Part shown: positions 33,634 to 42,813 of the stretch, piece after piece | How positions within the stretch are numbered: the first letter of the stretch is position 1 | Layout of the letters: each line of letters begins with the position of its first letter | NCBI GenBank assembly: GCA_963522145.1 | Contig: CAUQXI010000017.1 | Location: 10,838 to 74,837, forward strand | Length of the DNA: 64,000 nucleotides | Direction of reading: 5' to 3' | Source of the DNA: Mesorhizobium_B sp963522145 | GTDB taxonomy: Bacteria > Pseudomonadota > Alphaproteobacteria > Rhizobiales > Rhizobiaceae | The notes under the pieces: generated by a model | Seen by the model: only the letters and a program-made list of their open reading frames with translations | The model's database searches: none | What the model was told of the DNA's origin: nothing | Made by a program: the position numbers and the translations under genes

Positions 33634-34497
33634 CTAATCCGCTACCTTCCATTCCTCGCGCGAGTCGCTGCGCGGATAAACGCCGAGGATGCGCACTTCC
33701 TTCGAGAAGAAGCGCAGCTCGTCCAGAGCAAGGGCCACGTTGGGGTCATCCGGATGGCCCTCGATGTCGGCATAAAAAAGCGTCGCCGTGAACGCCCCGA
33801 GCTGATAGCTCTCGAGCTTCGTCATGTTGACGCCGTTGGTCGCGAAGCCGCCCATCGCCTTGTAAAGGGCGGCGGGCACGTTGCGCACGCGGAAGATGAA
33901 GGTGGTCATCATCCCGGCTTCCGCCGTGGGACGCTCCACCCAGTGCTTGCTTTTCGTGAGCACCACGAAGCGGGTGACGTTCGTGTCCGTGTCCTCGACA
34001 TTCTCCTCCAGGATGTCGAGCCCGTAGAGGCTTGCGGCGAGGCGCGGCGAAAGGGCTGCCATTGTCCGGTCGGCGGTCTCGCCGACGAGCTTCGCCGCCC
34101 CCGCCGTGTCGCCGGCCACCACCGCCTTCCAGCCATTCTTGCGGATATACTTGCGGCACTGCCCAAGCGCATGAATGTGGCTGTGCACGCTTTTGATCTC
34201 GCGGCGCTCGACGCCCGGCAGCACCATAAGCTGGAAGTGGATGGGCAAAAAATATTCGCCCACGATATGCAGGCGGGACTCGGGCAGGAGGTGATGGATG
34301 TCGGCCACGCGGCCCGCGATCGTGTTCTCGATCGGGATCATGGCGAGATCGGCCTTGCCCGTCTCGACCGCCACGAAAGCGTCCTCGAAAGTGGGACACG
34401 GCAGCGGCTCCATTCCGGGATAAACGTTGCGGCAGGCCGTATCGGAATTGGCGCCCGGCTCGCCCTGGAACGCGATCCGGTTGGTGTGGCTCGGCAT
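33634..34497 (-). CDS. pheA: Prephenate dehydratase
   Basis: A 287-residue monofunctional enzyme converting prephenate to phenylpyruvate in phenylalanine synthesis. The catalytic domain begins NRIAFQGEPGANSD; the catalytic TRF motif appears as NVTRFVVLT (about residue 175). A C-terminal ACT domain (ALYKAMGGFATNGVNMTKLESYQ region, split here) provides Phe feedback control. ATG 34497 is preferred to the in-frame TTG 34503. kdsB lies 30 bases upstream on the same strand, so the two are likely co-transcribed. Confidence 0.93.
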   Translation of the reverse strand: MPSHTNRIAFQGEPGANSDTACRNVYPGMEPLPCPTFEDAFVAVETGKADLAMIPIENTIAGRVADIHHLLPESRLHIVGEYFLPIHFQLMVLPGVERREIKSVHSHIHALGQCRKYIRKNGWKAVVAGDTAGAAKLVGETADRTMAALSPRLAASLYGLDILEENVEDTDTNVTRFVVLTKSKHWVERPTAEAGMMTTFIFRVRNVPAALYKAMGGFATNGVNMTKLESYQLGAFTATLFYADIEGHPDDPNVALALDELRFFSKEVRILGVYPRSDSREEWKVAD

Positions 34498-34527
34498 AGG
34501 CAAAGGCTTTCGCGTGTTCCGGGTGGA

Positions 34528-35256
34528 TCAGGACTGGAGGATCAGGCGTGCGCGTTCGAGATCGTCGGGCGTATCCACCCCGAGCGGAACGCCGCTCACC
34601 AGCGCCGCGTCGATCCGCATGCCTGCCTCGAGCGCGCGCAGCTGCTCCAGCTTCTCGCGCCGTTCGAGCGTCGATGGCGCAAGGCCGACGAAGCGCGCGA
34701 GTGCGGCGCGCCGATAGGCATAAAGTCCGACATGATGGTAGAGTGGACCGTCGCCGTGAGGAGCGGTCGCGCGGGTGAAGTAGAGCGCGCGCAGGCGCTT
34801 GGGATTGATCGGGCTGCCCACGATCTTGACCACGTTGGGATTGGTGCGCTCCTCCGGGTCGGTGATCTCCACGCCCAGCGTGCCGATATCGACGGCCGCA
34901 TCGTCGAGCAGTTCCAACGCGCGGATGATCAAACTGGGATCGAGTGTCGGCAGGTCGCCCTGCACATTGACGATCCGCTCGACCTCACCGGCGGGATCAG
35001 CGCGGCTCAGCGCCTCGAAGATGCGGTCGGAACCGGATTCGTGCGTGAGCGCGGTCATCACCGCCTCGAAGCCGTGGGCCTCGACGGCATCCTTCACCTC
35101 GCCCGCGTCGGTCGCCACGACGACGCGGCCCAGCCCGCTTTCGGCCGCCCGCCGCGCCACATGCACGATCATGGGAACGCCGGCAATGTCCGCCAGCGGC
35201 TTGCCGGGGAGTCGGGTCGAGCCCATGCGGGCGGGAATCAGAACGAGAACGGTCAA
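34528..35256 (-). CDS. kdsB: 3-deoxy-manno-octulosonate cytidylyltransferase
   Basis: A 242-residue nucleotidyltransferase that activates Kdo as CMP-Kdo for the lipopolysaccharide core. The nucleotide site VLIPARMGSTRLPGKPL (residues 4-20), VVATDAGEV and VNVQGDLPTLDP are diagnostic. No ATG is available before the conserved start; TTG 35256 gives the standard N-terminus, with GTG 35265 as alternative. The frame runs on to 35346 but the extra residues are not family-like. It is divergent from the cytochrome c gene. Confidence 0.93.
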   Translation of the reverse strand: MTVLVLIPARMGSTRLPGKPLADIAGVPMIVHVARRAAESGLGRVVVATDAGEVKDAVEAHGFEAVMTALTHESGSDRIFEALSRADPAGEVERIVNVQGDLPTLDPSLIIRALELLDDAAVDIGTLGVEITDPEERTNPNVVKIVGSPINPKRLRALYFTRATAPHGDGPLYHHVGLYAYRRAALARFVGLAPSTLERREKLEQLRALEAGMRIDAALVSGVPLGVDTPDDLERARLILQS

Positions 35257-35333
35257 GACAATCACGCGGAGAAAGCAGAAACGGAGTGCCCCAAAGTGGC
35301 AAAACGCCTCACGGAAGCGCGCCCTTATAGGTG

Positions 35334-35362
35334 TTGCACGGGTCATGCAAAAGACCTAGTTT
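35334..35362 (+). promoter_or_regulatory. Candidate promoter of the cytochrome c gene
   Basis: TTGCAC (35334-35339) and TAGTTT (35357-35362) are 17 bases apart and lie about 90 bases upstream of the cytochrome c start, in the gap between it and the divergent kdsB gene. The -10 box is weak. Confidence 0.35.
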
Positions 35363-35449
35363 CCGCACGGTTTTCCAGGGAGGCTGCCGCTTGCGCTTCG
35401 CGCACTGCTCGCGATTGCGGCGGGAGGCGCCCTGAACAAAGAGGCGCGG

Positions 35450-36379
35450 ATGGATTCCTTCGAGATCAACAAGGTGATGGGCGCGGTGCTCGGCACCATC
35501 TTCCTGGTGTTTTCCGTGGCGTTGATCTCCGACGCGATCTTCGCGGCGCCTGTGCCCCACACTCCCGGCTACATCATCCAGGCATCCGAGGCGGAAGCGC
35601 CTGCCGCCGGCGCCGAAGCGGCGGCTCCTGTGTCGGTCGCGACACTTCTGGCGAGCGCCGATGCGGATGCGGGTGCCACCGTGTTCAAGAAATGCCAGGC
35701 CTGCCATTCCGGCGAGAAGGGCGGCCCGAACAAGGTCGGCCCCGATCTCTGGGGCGTCGTCAACCGTCCGATCGCGAGCCATGAGGGCTTCAGCTATTCC
35801 GCCGCGATGAAGGAATTCAGCGAGGGCGGCAAGAAGCTCTGGGCGTTCGAGGAGCTGAACGGCTTCATCCATGCCCCCAAGGAACATGTGAAGGGCACGG
35901 CGATGAGCTTCGCCGGCATCAAGAAGGACAATGAGCGGGCGAATCTGCTCGCCTATCTGCGCACGCTTTCGGACGATCCGGCGCCGCTGCCCACCGCCGA
36001 CGCGGCGCCTGCGGCAGAGAATGCTTCCGCACCGGGCGGTGCAGCGCCTGCCCCTGAGAACGCTGCGGCACCGGCCGGGAACAACGCCCCTGCCCCAGCG
36101 GCTGATGGCGCCGCTCCGGCCGCCGCGCCTGCCGACGGGAATGCCGCTGCGCCTGCTTCAGACAATGAGGCGGCACCGGGAACAGCCGCGCCCGCTCCGT
36201 CAGCGCAAGGCGCCACTATGGCGCCTGCTGCCGAGCCTGCGACTGGAAATTCTGCTGCCCCTGCCGGGAGCAACGAAGCCGCGCCGGCTACCGCCTCGCC
36301 TGCTCCGGCGTCTCAGGGCGCCACAACAACGCCGGGGGCGGAGCCCGCGACTGATCCGGCGCAGCCGGCACAGAATTGA
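35450..36379 (+). CDS. cycM: Membrane-anchored cytochrome c (CycM/c552-like) with Ala/Pro-rich tail
   Basis: A 309-residue class I cytochrome c. An uncleaved N-terminal helix (GAVLGTIFLVFSVALIS, about residues 11-27) anchors it in the inner membrane. The haem site is CQACH (about residues 82-86) and the distal Met ligand lies in GTAMSFAGI. CycM-type proteins carry electrons from the bc1 complex to cytochrome oxidase. The normal domain ends near residue 172; a tail of about 135 residues made almost only of Ala, Pro, Asn, Gly, Glu and Thr follows, unusually long for the family. A strong terminator lies 54 bases past the stop. Confidence 0.9.
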   Translation: MDSFEINKVMGAVLGTIFLVFSVALISDAIFAAPVPHTPGYIIQASEAEAPAAGAEAAAPVSVATLLASADADAGATVFKKCQACHSGEKGGPNKVGPDLWGVVNRPIASHEGFSYSAAMKEFSEGGKKLWAFEELNGFIHAPKEHVKGTAMSFAGIKKDNERANLLAYLRTLSDDPAPLPTADAAPAAENASAPGGAAPAPENAAAPAGNNAPAPAADGAAPAAAPADGNAAAPASDNEAAPGTAAPAPSAQGATMAPAAEPATGNSAAPAGSNEAAPATASPAPASQGATTTPGAEPATDPAQPAQN

Positions 36380-36432
36380 TAACGGCGGGCGGCGCTTCCC
36401 GCGTCACTCGATCGTCATTGCCCGGAACCACG

Positions 36433-36460
36433 AAAAAGCCAGCTTTCGCCTGGCTTTTTT
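36433..36460 (+). terminator. Rho-independent terminator after the cytochrome c gene
   Basis: AAAAAGCCAG (36433-36442) pairs with CTGGCTTTTT (36450-36459) around a 7-base loop, followed by a further T. It separates the cytochrome gene from the yej operon, whose first start codon is 41 bases further on. Confidence 0.9.
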
Positions 36461-36500
36461 CTTGTCGGGGCTAAGTTCAAGCCAGGCGGAGGAATCAAGC

Positions 36501-38381
36501 ATGGCGTCATGGGCAGGGAAGCGCGCGGCATGGTGTCTGGCACTGCTTGCGCTTGCCGCTCCGAGCCATGCTAGCGCCGAGGATCAATGGCGCACCTCAA
36601 ACTCGCTGATGGGCGAAAGCAAATATGGCGAGACCTTCGCCCATTATGACTATGTGAACCCCGATGCGCCGAAGGGCGGCACCCTGAACGCGGTCGCGCC
36701 GGGCACGTTCGACAGCCTCAATCCGTATATCGTTCGCGGCTCTCCGGCAGCGGGGCTCGTCAGTTTCGGCGGGGGGCTGCTCTATGACACGCTCATGGAG
36801 CAGTCGATCGACGAGCCGAGCGTCAGCCATCCTTTGATCGCGGATGCCTTCAAATATCCCCCTGATTATTCCTCGGTCACCTACCGGCTCGACCCGCGTG
36901 CCCGGTGGCATGACGGCAAGCCGATCACGGTCGAGGATGTGGTCTGGTCGTTCCAGGTGCTGAAGGCCAACAGCCCGATGTACCGGCGCTACTATGAGAA
37001 TGTCACGGAAGCGGTGGCGCTGAACGAGCGCGAGGTCGAGTTCCGCTTCGACCAGAAGGGCAATCGCGAATTGCCCAAGATCATCGGCGATCTCGCGGTG
37101 CTGCCCAAGCACTGGTGGGAAGGCACCGATGCGAGCGGCCGTAAGCGTGACGTGACGCAGCCGACGCTTGAAGTGCCGCTGGGTTCCGCCGCCTACCGCA
37201 TCGAGAGCTTCAAGCCCGGCTCCGAGATCGTCTGGGCGCGCGTGCCGGACTACTGGGGCGCGACGCTTCCCGTGAAGATCGGCCGAGAAAATTTCGACAA
37301 GCGCCGCTACGTCTATATCCAGGACCAGAACGCGTCCTGGCAGGCCTTCACCAAGGGCGGCTATGAGGACATCAACCAGGAGATGAGCTCACGCCGCTGG
37401 GCGACCTTCTACAATTTTCCTGCCTTCAAGGCGGGCGATGTGATCCGCAAGGAGTTCAAGGCGACGTCGCGGGCGACCATGCAGGGTTTTGCCATGAATA
37501 TGCGGCGGTCGCTGTTCCAGGACGCGCGCGTGCGCCAGGGCCTCACCTACGCCTTCGACTTCGAAACGATGAACCGGACGATCTTCTTCGGCTTCAACAC
37601 GCGCGTCTCGAGCTATTTCGTCGGTGGTGAGCTCGCCTCCAGCGGGCTGCCGCAGGGGCGCGAGCTCGAGATCCTGTCGGAGTACAAGGACAAGCTGCCT
37701 CCCGATCTTTTCACGAAGGAATACAAGCTGCCCGTCTACGACACGCCGCAGGCGGAGCGGACGCATCTGCGCGAGGTGATCCGCCTCTTCGGGGAGGCTG
37801 GCTGGACCATCAAGGCCGGCAAGATGACGAATGTCAAAACAGGCGAGGTCTTCAAGATCGAGATCCTGGGCAACAACGACACGGACGAGGTGATCTCCGC
37901 CCCTTACATCGCGATGCTGCGGAAGGTGGGCATCGAGGCGCGGCTGCGGATCATCGATCCGAGCCAGTATGTGAACCGGGTCAACAATTTCGATTTCGAC
38001 ATGCTGACCACCGTGCTCCAGCAATCGGATTCGCCCGGCAACGAGCAGCGCGATTTCTGGTCGAGCACGGCGGCCGACATGCCAGGAGCACGCAACCTTT
38101 CAGGCATCAAGAACCCGGTCGTTGATGCGCTGATCGACAAGGTGATCTTCGCCACCGATCGCGACGAGCTGCTCGCCGCGACCCATGCGCTCGACCGCGT
38201 GCTGCTGTGGAATTTCTACGTTGTGCCGCAATATACAAGGCCGGTGGTATGGCTCGCCTACTGGAACAAGTTCGGCATTCCCGCGCGCCAGCCGGACTAT
38301 CTCGGGCCTGACACGGATTCCTGGTGGATCGACTCGGAAAAGGAAAAGGCGCTTGCGGCGAAATATCGGTGGGCGAATTGA
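36501..38381 (+). CDS. yejA: Peptide/muropeptide ABC transporter substrate-binding protein (first)
   Basis: A 626-residue periplasmic binding protein of SBP family 5. A Sec signal peptide (about residues 1-26, ending SHASA) is followed by FAHYDYVNPDAPKGGTLN, the hallmark of the YejA/YepA group, and by RFHD-like ARWHDGKPITVEDV. A GGAGGA ribosome-binding site sits before ATG 36501; a longer in-frame ORF from 35931 is an artefact. YejABEF in enterobacteria imports peptides such as microcin C; the rhizobial YejBEF-YepA system recycles peptidoglycan fragments. The latter role is the better guess here. Confidence 0.92.
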   Translation: MASWAGKRAAWCLALLALAAPSHASAEDQWRTSNSLMGESKYGETFAHYDYVNPDAPKGGTLNAVAPGTFDSLNPYIVRGSPAAGLVSFGGGLLYDTLMEQSIDEPSVSHPLIADAFKYPPDYSSVTYRLDPRARWHDGKPITVEDVVWSFQVLKANSPMYRRYYENVTEAVALNEREVEFRFDQKGNRELPKIIGDLAVLPKHWWEGTDASGRKRDVTQPTLEVPLGSAAYRIESFKPGSEIVWARVPDYWGATLPVKIGRENFDKRRYVYIQDQNASWQAFTKGGYEDINQEMSSRRWATFYNFPAFKAGDVIRKEFKATSRATMQGFAMNMRRSLFQDARVRQGLTYAFDFETMNRTIFFGFNTRVSSYFVGGELASSGLPQGRELEILSEYKDKLPPDLFTKEYKLPVYDTPQAERTHLREVIRLFGEAGWTIKAGKMTNVKTGEVFKIEILGNNDTDEVISAPYIAMLRKVGIEARLRIIDPSQYVNRVNNFDFDMLTTVLQQSDSPGNEQRDFWSSTAADMPGARNLSGIKNPVVDALIDKVIFATDRDELLAATHALDRVLLWNFYVVPQYTRPVVWLAYWNKFGIPARQPDYLGPDTDSWWIDSEKEKALAAKYRWAN

Positions 38382-40249
38382 GGGCAGCCTTTCCGCTCCA
38401 CCGCCGCCGCTTCCTGGCGCTGGGCGGAGCCGCGCTTGGCGCCCCCTTCCTGCCCGACACGGCGGATGCCGGGGTCGCCACCGAGGTGCCGCTGCACGGT
38501 TTGTCGGCGTTCGGCGACCTCAGATACAAGCCGGACTTCGTCCAGTTCGACTATGCCTCGCCCGACGCGCCCAAGGGCGGCACCTTCAACTTCTCGCCGC
38601 CCTACTGGACCTTCAACCAGTCGGTGCTCACCTTCAACACGCTGAACTCCTTTGCGCTGAAGGGCGAGGCGCCGCCGCGCATGGAGATGTGCTTCGACAG
38701 CCTGATGACCGCGGCGCTGGACGAGCCGGATTCCATCTACGGGCTGGTGGCGGAAAGCGTCACCGTGTCGGCCGACCGCAACACGTTCACGTTTCGCATC
38801 CGTCCCGAGGCGCGCTTTCATGACGGCTCGCCGCTGACTGCGGGCGATGTGGCCTTCTCCTATCGCCTGCTGAAGGAGAAGGGACATCCCGACTTTCTTC
38901 TGCCGCTCGTCAACATGCGGGCGGCGGAAGCCGATGGCGAGCGCTTCCGCCTGGTGCTAGACGGCAAGCAGAGCACGCGGCTGATCCTGACGCTCGCGAT
39001 CTTTCCCATCTTCTCGCAGGCGGATGTAGAGGCGAACGGCTTCGAGCGCGCAGCGATGTCGCCCTTGCTGGGCTCAGGCCCCTACAAGGTCGGCCGTGCG
39101 AACGCTGGCCAGTCGATCGAATATGAGCGGGTCGCCGATTATTGGGGCCGCGATCTGCCCGTGAACCGTGGCCTTTATCACTTCAACCGGTTGCGGATCG
39201 AGTTCTTCGGTGATCGGCAGGCGGGTTTCGAAGCCTTCAAGAAGGGTGACATCCGCTACCGGCAGGAGGCCACCGCCCGCATCTGGGCGACCGGCTACGA
39301 CTTTCCTGCTGCGCGCGAGAACTGGGTGATCAAGCGCGAATTCCCCGGCGATGTGCGCCCGCTTCTGTATGGCTGGGCGCTGAACCAGCGGCGGGAACGC
39401 TTCCGCGATCCACGCGTGCGCCGCGCGGTTGCGTTCTGCTTCGATTTCGAATGGGCCAACCGCAACCTGTTCCACGACTCCTACGAGCGCTCTCACTCCA
39501 TGTTCGAGTGCTCGCCTTATCGCGCCGAAGGGCTCCCCTCGCCCGCAGAGCTGGCATTGCTTGAGCCCCTGCGGGGCATGATCCCGGAGGAGGCATTCGG
39601 CGAAGCGTTGCTCCAGCCCGCGTCCAACGGCATGGGCCGAGACCGCAAACTGCTCGGCGCCGCATCGAAGCTGCTCGCCGAGGCAGGCTGGACGCGTGAG
39701 GGCGCGTTTGTTCGCAAGGACGGACAGACATTGGCGCTCGAAATCCTGGTCGAGGACGACAGCCTGGTGCGCATCGCCACGCCGTTCGTGGAAAACCTGC
39801 GGGCGGTAGGCATCGATGCCACCATCCGCATGGTTGATTCCACGCAATACGAGTCGCGGCAGTCGGATTTCGACTTCGACCTGGTCAGCTTCGCCTTGTC
39901 CTTCACCGCCTCCCCCACGCGCGACGAACTTCTGGGCGTGTTCCACTCAGATGCCGCGACGCGCAGCGGATCGCGCAACCTGCCTGGAACGGTGGACAAA
40001 GGCGTGGATGCGCTGGTTGATGCCGTCGGGCGTGCCGAAAATCGTGACGACCTCACCACGGCCATGCGCGCACTGGATCGGGTCTTGCGCGCGCGGATGG
40101 ACTGGATACCCAATTGGTTTGCCGCGAATCACCGGGCGGCGTTCTGGGACACCTTCGGCTTCAAGGAGCCCAAGCCGGATTACGGGTTTCCGGTCGAAGC
40201 GCTGTGGTGGTGGGACGAGGCAAAGGCTGAAGCGATTGGTATCCGGTAA
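38378..40249 (+). CDS. Peptide/muropeptide ABC transporter substrate-binding protein (second)
   Basis: A 623-residue second SBP family 5 protein, homologous to the preceding one (FDYASPDAPKGGTFN, ARFHDGSPLTAGDVAFS). Its N-terminus HRRRFLALGGAALGAPF has consecutive arginines and a moderately hydrophobic core, suggesting Tat export, unlike the Sec leader of the first. TTG 38378 overlaps the previous stop as TTGA; GTG 38369 is an alternative. Two binding proteins before the permease genes suggest different ligands delivered to one transporter. Confidence 0.88.
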   Translation: MRAAFPLHRRRFLALGGAALGAPFLPDTADAGVATEVPLHGLSAFGDLRYKPDFVQFDYASPDAPKGGTFNFSPPYWTFNQSVLTFNTLNSFALKGEAPPRMEMCFDSLMTAALDEPDSIYGLVAESVTVSADRNTFTFRIRPEARFHDGSPLTAGDVAFSYRLLKEKGHPDFLLPLVNMRAAEADGERFRLVLDGKQSTRLILTLAIFPIFSQADVEANGFERAAMSPLLGSGPYKVGRANAGQSIEYERVADYWGRDLPVNRGLYHFNRLRIEFFGDRQAGFEAFKKGDIRYRQEATARIWATGYDFPAARENWVIKREFPGDVRPLLYGWALNQRRERFRDPRVRRAVAFCFDFEWANRNLFHDSYERSHSMFECSPYRAEGLPSPAELALLEPLRGMIPEEAFGEALLQPASNGMGRDRKLLGAASKLLAEAGWTREGAFVRKDGQTLALEILVEDDSLVRIATPFVENLRAVGIDATIRMVDSTQYESRQSDFDFDLVSFALSFTASPTRDELLGVFHSDAATRSGSRNLPGTVDKGVDALVDAVGRAENRDDLTTAMRALDRVLRARMDWIPNWFAANHRAAFWDTFGFKEPKPDYGFPVEALWWWDEAKAEAIGIR

Positions 40250-40273
40250 CTCCGCCACGCGGAACAAGCGCTG

Positions 40274-41371
40274 ATGGGCGCCTATCTTCTTCGGCGCATT
40301 CTGCTCATGATCCCGACCATCCTGGGCATCATGGCGATCTCCTTCCTTGTGGTGCAGTTTGCGCCCGGCGGCCCTGTGGAGCAGGTAATCGCGCGCCTCC
40401 AGGGCCAGACAGGCGGGGGATCGGACGGGCTCGGCGGCGGTGGCGCGGATGCCGGCAATGCATCGATGGACGTGGGCGGGGAAAGCGCGCGCTATCGCGG
40501 CGCGCAGGGGCTCGATCCCGAATTCATCGCCAGCCTCGAAAAGCAGTTCGGCTTCGACCGCCCACCGCTGGAACGCTTCGGCAAGATGCTGTGGGACTAT
40601 CTCCGCTTCGATTTCGGCGACAGCTATTTCCGCGACATTCCCGTTATCCAGCTGATCATTGAGAAAATGCCGGTGTCGATCTCACTCGGCATCTGGATCA
40701 CGCTGATCTCCTATTTGATCTCCATTCCGCTCGGCATCCGCAAGGCGGTGCATGACGGCTCCAGCTTCGACATCTGGACAAGCGGGATCGTGATCGTGGG
40801 CTATGCGATTCCCGGCTTCCTGTTTGCAATCCTGCTGATGGTGCTCTTTGCCGGCGGCTCCTTCTTCGACTGGTTCCCGCTTCGCGGGCTCACCTCGGAG
40901 AACTGGGACCAGCTTTCATGGCCGATGAAGATCGTCGATTACTTCTGGCACCTGACGCTGCCGCTGACGGCCATGGTGCTGTCCGCGTTCGCCACGACCA
41001 CGCTGCTCACCAAGAATTCGTTCCTGGAGGAAATCCGCAAGCAATATGTGGTGACCGCGCGCGCCAAGGGGTTGAGCGAGCATCAGGTGCTTTACAAACA
41101 CGTCTTCCGCAACGCGATGCTGATCGTGATCGCAGGCTTTCCCGGCGCTTTCATCTCGGCCTTCTTCACCGGCTCGCTTTTGATCGAGAACATCTTCTCG
41201 CTCGATGGCTTAGGCCTGCTCGGCTACCGCTCGGTGCTCGACCGCGATTATCCGGTAGTCTTCGCCACCCTCTACATCTTCTCGCTGACCGGACTTTTCG
41301 TGGCGCTTGTGTCTGACCTGACTTACACCTGGATCGATCCGCGCATCGATTTCGAGAAGCGCGATGTCTGA
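40274..41371 (+). CDS. yejB: ABC transporter permease YejB
   Basis: A 365-residue inner-membrane permease of the binding-protein-dependent type. The start MGAYLLRRILLMIPTILGI and the early VVQFAPGGPVEQ are typical of DppB/YejB proteins. A Gly/Ala-rich insert (about residues 45-75) is a YejB feature. The EAA loop for ATPase contact reads YVVTARAKGLSEHQVLYKH (about 257-275). It lies 24 bases after the second binding-protein gene and overlaps yejE by 8 bases. Confidence 0.94.
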   Translation: MGAYLLRRILLMIPTILGIMAISFLVVQFAPGGPVEQVIARLQGQTGGGSDGLGGGGADAGNASMDVGGESARYRGAQGLDPEFIASLEKQFGFDRPPLERFGKMLWDYLRFDFGDSYFRDIPVIQLIIEKMPVSISLGIWITLISYLISIPLGIRKAVHDGSSFDIWTSGIVIVGYAIPGFLFAILLMVLFAGGSFFDWFPLRGLTSENWDQLSWPMKIVDYFWHLTLPLTAMVLSAFATTTLLTKNSFLEEIRKQYVVTARAKGLSEHQVLYKHVFRNAMLIVIAGFPGAFISAFFTGSLLIENIFSLDGLGLLGYRSVLDRDYPVVFATLYIFSLTGLFVALVSDLTYTWIDPRIDFEKRDV

Positions 41372-42515
41372 GATCGAGCTGAAGGCCGAGGTGGAACGGG
41401 TCCGCGAGCGAACGGGGCGACCCTGGGTTTCGCCGCTCAACAAGCGCCGCTGGCAGACCTTCAAGGCCAATCGGCGAGGCTACTGGTCGCTCTGGATCTT
41501 CGCCGCGCTTTTCGTGGTGACATCCTGCGCGGAGCTGATCGCCAATGACCGGCCGATCCTCGGAATGTACAAGGGCGAATTGATCGTGCCCGTGCTGGTC
41601 GATTACCCGGAGGAAAAATTCGGAGGCTTCTATGCCGTCACCGACTATCGCGATCCGGTGATCTCAGATGAGATCGAGGCGAATGGCTGGCTCGTTTGGC
41701 CGCCGATCCGCTATTCCTATCGCACGGCCAATAATGAGATCCCCGAAGCGGCGCCCGCCAAGCCCTCCTGGCTTTATTCAAAGGAGGAGCGCTGCGCGCG
41801 CTACCCTCTGGGCGCGGAGGATCCTAACTGCCGGGTCGGCAACTGGAATTGGCTCGGCACCGATGACGGCGCGCGAGACGTGCTGGCACGCGTGATCTAC
41901 GGCTTCCGCATCTCGGTCCTGTTCGGCCTCCTGCTCACGCTCGCTTCCGCCGTGATCGGCGTGTCATCGGGTGCCGTGCAGGGCTATTATGGCGGCTGGA
42001 TCGACATCGTCTTCCAGCGCTTCATCGAGATCTGGTCGGCGATCCCCACGCTTTATCTGCTGATGATCGTCTCGGCGGTTCTGCCGCCAGGCTTCTTCAT
42101 CCTGCTCTTCCTCCTGATGCTGTTCTCCTGGGTGGCCTTTGTCGGCGTGGTCCGCGCAGAGTTCCTGCGCGCGCGCAACTTCGAGTATGTAAACGCCGCG
42201 CGAGCATTAGGCGTGCCGAACCGCACCATCATGCTGCGTCATCTCGTGCCCAATGCGATGGTGGCCACGCTGACCTTCCTGCCGTTCATCCTCAACGGCT
42301 CGATCACCACGCTGACCTCGCTCGATTTCTTGGGCTTCGGCCTGCCTCCCGGCTCGGCCTCGCTTGGAGAGCTTCTCAAGCAGGGGCAGCGCAACCTGAA
42401 TGCGCCCTGGCTGGGCTTCTCGGGCTTCGCGGTGATCTCGTTGATGCTCTCGCTGCTGATCTTCATCGGCGAAGCGACGCGAGACGCCTTTGATCCGCGC
42501 AAGACGTTCCGATGA
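41364..42515 (+). CDS. yejE: ABC transporter permease YejE
   Basis: A 383-residue permease with the YejE-specific N-terminal part: RRWQTFKANRRGYWSLWIF anchor, then a periplasmic domain to about residue 170. The permease core carries the EAA loop YVNAARALGVPNRTIMLRH (about residues 275-293). It pairs with YejB. Its stop TGA (42513-42515) is part of the string CGATGAG, which would be the natural ATGA start of yejF had the vapBC module not intervened. Confidence 0.94.
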   Translation: MSEIELKAEVERVRERTGRPWVSPLNKRRWQTFKANRRGYWSLWIFAALFVVTSCAELIANDRPILGMYKGELIVPVLVDYPEEKFGGFYAVTDYRDPVISDEIEANGWLVWPPIRYSYRTANNEIPEAAPAKPSWLYSKEERCARYPLGAEDPNCRVGNWNWLGTDDGARDVLARVIYGFRISVLFGLLLTLASAVIGVSSGAVQGYYGGWIDIVFQRFIEIWSAIPTLYLLMIVSAVLPPGFFILLFLLMLFSWVAFVGVVRAEFLRARNFEYVNAARALGVPNRTIMLRHLVPNAMVATLTFLPFILNGSITTLTSLDFLGFGLPPGSASLGELLKQGQRNLNAPWLGFSGFAVISLMLSLLIFIGEATRDAFDPRKTFR

Positions 42516-42564
42516 GGGTGCCATTGTGATAAGGGGTGCCTCCCTGTCTGCTCAGGAGGCTCGC

Positions 42565-42813
42565 ATGGGATTGAACATCAAGAACGACCGAGTGGAGAGA
42601 CTGGCGCGCGAGGTTTCGTCTCATACGGGCGAGAGCATGACTTCAGCTGTCTTGATAGCCTTGGAGGAGCGACTTGCACGGCTGAAGCGGGATGCAGAGG
42701 TGGCGGAACGAAAGCGCTGTCTGAAAGAAATCCTCGACGCGCTTCCGCCTGCGCCACCGGGTGTCACAAGCGACCATTCCGAACTCTATGATGAATGGGG
42801 CTTACCGAAGTGA
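42565..42813 (+). CDS. vapB: VapB-type antitoxin
   Basis: An 82-residue antitoxin. The N-terminal GLNIKNDRVERLAREVSSHT and TSAVLIALEERLARL resemble Rv0623-type VapB ribbon-helix-helix DNA-binding domains, and the C-terminal part ends ELYDEWGLPK, the usual toxin-binding tail. ATG 42565 follows CAGGAGG. It should neutralise VapC and repress its own promoter. The pair sits between yejE and yejF. GC over sampled 60-base lines is 50-62%, at or slightly below the yej line I counted (63%). Confidence 0.88.
   Translation: MGLNIKNDRVERLAREVSSHTGESMTSAVLIALEERLARLKRDAEVAERKRCLKEILDALPPAPPGVTSDHSELYDEWGLPK

Noticed and set aside
33754..35784. 676-codon open frame on the plus strand over pheA and kdsB
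   Set aside because: It runs antisense to two well-supported genes and shows no family features; a GC-rich codon-bias artefact.
36001..36379. Frameshift or fusion in the cytochrome c gene tail
   Set aside because: The frame stays open and in phase with repeated AP-rich units to a normal stop followed by a terminator, so a genuine extension is more likely.
35931..36500. N-terminal extension of the first yej binding protein in the same open frame
   Set aside because: The true start is ATG 36501 with a GGAGGA site and signal peptide; the upstream part overlaps the cytochrome gene and a terminator.
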